Below, in pieces: positions 59,421 to 64,000 of a DNA stretch of 64,000 nucleotides. The first letter of the stretch is position 1. Each line of letters starts with the position of its first letter. The notes beneath the pieces are model-generated. The model did not search any database, had not been told where the DNA came from, and worked only from the letters and a program-made list of their open reading frames with translations. Both the position numbers and the translations under genes were made by a program. The stretch comes from Ceratothoa steindachneri (Eukaryota; Arthropoda; Malacostraca; Isopoda; Cymothoidae). The stretch lies in the NCBI GenBank assembly GCA_963969495.1, contig OZ018337.1, positions 83,674,777 through 83,738,776 of the forward strand. Reading direction: 5' to 3'.

Positions 59421-62400
59421 GAGAAAAGAAATTATATTTCCTCTTCCCACCTTCTATGGTACCTCGGTTCTCCCTTCCCAACACAAGAACTTCCTCAGTT
59501 TGCTATTGACCCTCTGCCCTAAGCAATTCGCGCAGGGGTGAATCAATTCAAATATTGCACGTCGTTTTCCAACAATTAGGTAATGGTCATTTTCTTTACA
59601 TATTTGGCTCTGGGATTTTGTAGTCATTCTACATTGATAAATGGTTTTGCAATATCCTCATTCTCTTGTTTTAAACTTTAAAGATATGAGATTGTGAGAA
59701 AATGTTCTGTGAGATATTTTCTTTCCACTCTACCTTCTGTTATCTTTACTTTTCATATACTCCCTTTTTTTCTGCTTTGATTAAATAATGAAAAAAATAT
59801 GCTTAAGCCAGGACTACTGTTGCTTACAAAATAATAAATGTCTTCATCTTGTAAATATTTAAGCCGAGACGTCAGAGTATTTGAAAAATCGTATTTTAGA
59901 CCAAATACCTAAAGGGAACGATGTGAATCTCCAAACGCTACGTTGGATTTTCGATTGCATGCTGAGGTCTCGTTCCTTTGCTCTTCTGTGATTAATTATC
60001 AGTTTATGACCTCTCATTAGCTCAGAAGTTTAATTTACGAGTTGTTTTATCATACCTTTTTTACGGTGTAGTTCACGTATCAATTTTTAATTAATTAATT
60101 TCATTTATTTTAAATGAAAAATATGAGGAAAAGATTAATATATATAAAAGTTTATTCGTTAAAATTAAGCGATCGATAAATCCTGTTGCTGCCTTTTGAT
60201 CCTCTTTTAGGGACCATTCTTTCCTTTATTTATTTCCATTGCCGGAGATTGTTCCCATATTTTTTGTGCTGCGGCTAAAATTAACCCTGTGTAAAGTGTA
60301 CATAATTAGATTTGAGGAGTGTAAATATCATTTAATACTAAGACACGTATATATTTAACCCATTCATAGGTAAATATAAACTTATATGATTCTTTCTGAC
60401 TTAAGCAGCACAAAAGCTTATAATTTGGCTTAAGCGCGGGGGAAACCAGTATAATGGGATTATTAAATTCCTAAATTCCGGTCGTTTGAAAGATTTCGTT
60501 GGGAAACTTCTTCCTGTGTGAAAACATTTGAATCGAATAAAAGAAGTGAATAAGCAAGGCAAATCTTTTTATTTTGCATTGCTTAGGGGATTATAAGAAA
60601 TCCTTCCCTTTTCATAATTATTTGAGAAGTTCTATTTTATACCCAAATCTATCACGATTATAATGAAATTAAGGAAAATTTATAGATATTAAAGTTTTAT
60701 TTAGGGTTATTATGTCATTTATTAGCAATTAGCTTTTTTATTCCCACTTCTTATGAACATTGTGTATAATAAACCGTCATACCGATTAGGTCATTCTCAT
60801 TCTTTATCTCTTGTTATTTTCTTTCCTTTATTCCAACGTATTCTTTCTTAGATCTGAGTTTTGGATGAATTCTAAAACTTCTAAAATAAAATAAAACCAT
60901 GATTGCTAATGTAACATCCAGCCCCATCATGCTAAATACAATTAATTTTCGAAGTAAAATTTATTATAAAAATCCTTCCTCATCCTTGTCCAGTTCACAT
61001 TTTCTTGAATCAATTAGAATTTATGCTTTTGAATATCGTTAATAATAGAAAAAATTGCCTGCAACGTATTTCCTATGAAAGAAATAAGATTAAATAGCAA
61101 AATAGCTTCGAAGTAAATAGGTAATTAATTCGATCATTTCAATGGCAAAAATAAACGGTATTGAAATTAATAAAGATGTTAATGATAGTTCATGTAAATA
61201 AGACACGCTCTTCTTGCGGAATAATATTTAATATCTATTATTGCACGTGTCATTCTTTATATTTGCCAAAGAGATAAGATATATATATATATATATATAT
61301 TGGGTCATTGAATAAAAAATCCTAATAATTCGGAAATGCAGCCTAAACACAAGCGAAGACTTGACCTGTAATAGTCTAAAGGTTTTGGTGTACAATTCAA
61401 TAAGATGTTCAAGTGTTTGCTTGAGACTATCTTGTTAAGTATCATATTTTCTTAACTTTTCTCGATCGTATGCCAGGGTTTATTGCAACGAGCATAACAA
61501 TTCCTATCCTGTTTGTTCTAAGCCTGATTGTAGTGTATCGGGTATCATATAAATATCAATTATCTCTTTCGTTCCTATGCCCTGAGAAGAGCTTATTGGT
61601 CATCATATCATCATATTTCTATACATAATTTTGTTATTTCCTGCGCAATTTTAGATCATATAATATTGGTTAACTTAATTTAAAACAACCATAACATAAT
61701 AATACATTCCATTTACTTTTAGGCACAAATTGCCCCCTAAAATTTCAACTTTACTAAATTGTTATAACACTTTTGTAATAATTAATCAATCTATCTCTCC
61801 ATCGCATTTCGAGTTTCTTTTGTTTTCTAGCCACTAAACGTTATACTCAAAAGATTCTCAATCGTAATTTAATTTATTTTTCATCTAAATGATCACATTT
61901 TCTCGAAATTAAACATGCTACTAATTTGTACATACATAAATAATGTTTCGCATAGGATTTTATAAAAGATTTATGAGGTCTTAGAGAGCTAATAGACCAA
62001 CATTTATTAATTCGTGTAAGTTCCACATTATAATTCTTTCGGTTTGGTTCAAAAGGTTTGGCGACGCGAAAAGATGAGGAGAGATCACGAAAACCACCTT
62101 TCCATCGATTCTCTTTTGAAGGTGAATGAGATGAAGTAGAAGATTGATTACATTATGTAACACAATTTTTGTTTCTCGCCATTATGTGTTATTTTCCAAC
62201 TATATATTTTGCAAACCAATAAAAAATAGCCATTATTTGTTTTAAACATTTAGGTTCCTTTTATCAGGAAATAATTCCTAAAAATAGGCAAACTTTGATT
62301 TAGGACTAAAAAAAAAAAAAGGTTCAATTAGTGGATACCATTCTACTAGAATAATATCCATCTTGATTGGAGCGGAGGAGAGTTTATAAATATATTCAAA

Positions 62401-63400
62401 TAATGTAAAGGTAATTTGTGTGTATAGTCGAAGTGGAGCTCCAAATAAACATAATTACATTGCTACGTTAAATAGAGATTAAATATTTACCGATTTAATA
62501 AGCAACCCCTATGCTTACACGCTTATAGTTTAGTTCGATGAAGGTTAAGGTGCAGCTCTTCCTGACTTGTTACAACGTATATACATTTATGTGTATAAGC
62601 ATTTTAATTTAATATGAAGAATATTGTGAGGTAGCTTTTCGGCTAAAGGGAATAGTTACCGGTGACTTGATATGTTACAAACACAAGTTAAATATGGACA
62701 TTAAGTGTTATTTTTCAAAGACGAATTTGTCTTTCAACAAGAAAGAAAGAAATGATTCCTAACCATTAGATTTAAAGAAGAGGAATGAAGCATTAAGTAT
62801 CCTCTTTTGTGAACACATTTCTTTTCACTTGCCCTTTTCTGGTAGAAGTATCTAAAGGTCGTCCATATGACAGAACCTCTGAACCTAGAATACCTTAAGG
62901 ACAAAAGGAAGTAAGCTTGTAAAAACTGCCTGGTGTGCGCTGTGAAAGTATACTCATTGTAAGTATATTATTTGAAAGGGGGAGTGCGCAACTCTCCTCG
63001 CGTTCAGAAACACAAAGATGCTGTGGGACAAAAACATGAACGGAAGCTGTCCTTTTTAAATTTATTTTATAGAGACAATTTGAATTTCACATACCTTTAA
63101 TTGTTACTATTTCGTGTTATATTGTCGAAGTCAGGGTCGATTTCCTGACTTCAATTTGCCTTCTTCGAATCCGAAGGGAACGTGGCAAACCCGCAGGACA
63201 CTTCTGCGATTTGGACTTTCTCTAAATAATACACTTTCAAAGTGGGTTGCACTAAATCGAGTAAGAGTGACTCTTTTTTCCTTGGATGAATTAAATCAAC
63301 TAACTAGAAGGTTCTGGATAATCAAACTGGATAAAACAAAATATTCTTTACTACTAGAAAACTAAAATAAAATAATGGATACAACATAAAATTACAAAAG
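59421..63400. other. AT-rich stretch, nothing recognised
   Basis: No motif-bearing frames (61981-62163 minus and 63114-63365 plus are uninformative). A short (TA)n tract lies at 61279-61301. Confidence 0.4.
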
Positions 63401-63501
63401 AACTAAATGGGCCAAAGGTTCACACAAGTCAGCTCCAGGCGGGAGCCGTGAGTGCGCGCACACAATCGTACACAAAGTACGCAGTAATGATTATTACATT
63501 T

Positions 63502-64000
63502 TTACTGCCTCTTTTTATGCTGTTTTTCTTCAATGATGATACTGAAGCGAGGTTCTTCTTTCGAAAGTGCCACCCACATTTCGTCACTTGCATCCGAACG
63601 GTTTCTAGCCTTAGTCTTGATGGGTAGGAGTGCTGAAAAACCTACCTCGCATAAGTATGTGGTTGCAAATGGCACGAGGACCTCCAAGGCTCTCTCTGCT
63701 AACTGTGGAAATTTCTTCAACTGTGTACACCAAAACACGTGTAGCTCCATTGAAACAAACTCATTCGGAATCTGTCATTGACCTGAAGCTCAACAAGATC
63801 ATCTTTCATTCTATCACAATCATCCAGGGAATCAAAGTTAAACAAAATGGATCCCGTATCCACCTCTGTTCCACAGAAACCTCTCCATAGGTAAAAGAGA
63901 CTTGAAGGGACTTAATCTTCTCTTGCAAATGACCTTTCACTTCAGTCAGAATAGACAACTCTTCATCTGCACCAGCAGCGTCATCAAGTGAATGGAAGTT
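63502..64000 (-). pseudogene. hAT transposase C-terminus (ZBED/FAM200-like), cut by window end
   Basis: Reading from 64000 leftwards: TEVKGHLQEKIKSLQVSF and WIRDPF in one frame, then after a shift near 63830 DDLVELQVNDRFRM, and after another near 63765 MELHVFWCTQLKKFPQLAER. The last frame continues with PFATTYLCEVGFSALLPIKT and ARNRSDASDEMWVALSKEEP, ending at 63502. This is the hAT dimerisation domain, with the T-Y-x-C-E-x-x-F-S core well kept. The order and spacing match SCAND3/ZBED5/FAM200-type hAT transposases. Two frameshifts make this copy inactive; the N-terminal part lies outside the window. Confidence 0.85.

Overview
The window reads as AT-rich, repeat-saturated intergenic or intronic DNA from an arthropod nuclear genome. 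The evidence is an array of eukaryotic transposons (CR1 LINE, Penelope-like element, Ty3/gypsy-type LTR element, mariner, hAT), long (TA)n microsatellites, and no dense long-ORF or operon structure. A crustacean is my best guess, because a LINE tail at 54.3 kb ending in (TAA)n and the DD41D mariner resemble elements I associate with crustaceans. That is inference, and no species is claimed. I see no complete host gene; two short candidate exons are listed with low confidence. No tRNA, rRNA or CRISPR was found.

Layout. 1-0.8 kb: an LTR-like repeat (plus orientation) with internal subrepeats. 1.18-1.37 kb: a possible host exon. 2.1-2.3 kb: a hAT transposase tail. 4.7-6 kb: a broken gypsy-type integrase preceded by a young 0.3-kb tandem duplication. 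6.7-8.8 kb: a 2.1-kb imperfect palindrome. 11.9-12.4 kb: a 27-bp minisatellite. 15.45-17.26 kb: a mariner-like DD41D element with about 200-bp terminal inverted repeats. 17.3-18.7 kb: a copy of unnamed repeat family A, with others at 21.5 and 50.5 kb. 23.4-27.3 kb: an LTR element on the minus strand with a gag-like coiled-coil gene but no recognisable pol. 28.5-30.25 kb: a decayed, unrecognised coding region on the minus strand with a C-terminal hydrophobic segment. 34.3-36.7 kb: a Penelope-like element flanked by inverted terminal copies that carry hammerhead-like motifs. 37.4-42.15 kb: an almost full-length CR1 LINE on the minus strand with ORF1 (zinc finger, coiled coil, SGNH esterase) and ORF2 (endonuclease, reverse transcriptase). 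49.1-51.9 kb: repeat D, a foldback element and repeat A. 53.1-54.4 kb: repeat C and the 3' end of another LINE. 55.6-56.2 kb: an internally deleted mariner. 57.8 kb: a 25-bp tandem repeat. 59.2-59.4 kb: a possible LINE endonuclease scrap. 63.5-64 kb: a hAT transposase C-terminus running off the window. The stretches between are AT-rich DNA in which I recognise nothing.

Nearly all coding content is mobile-element derived and broken by stops or frameshifts, so no pathway is encoded here. The CR1 element is the best preserved. The most unusual items are the giant palindrome, the inverted-repeat Penelope element, the gag-only LTR element, the unrecognised decayed ORF at 28.5-30.25 kb, and four dispersed repeat families (A-D) that can be paired within this one window.
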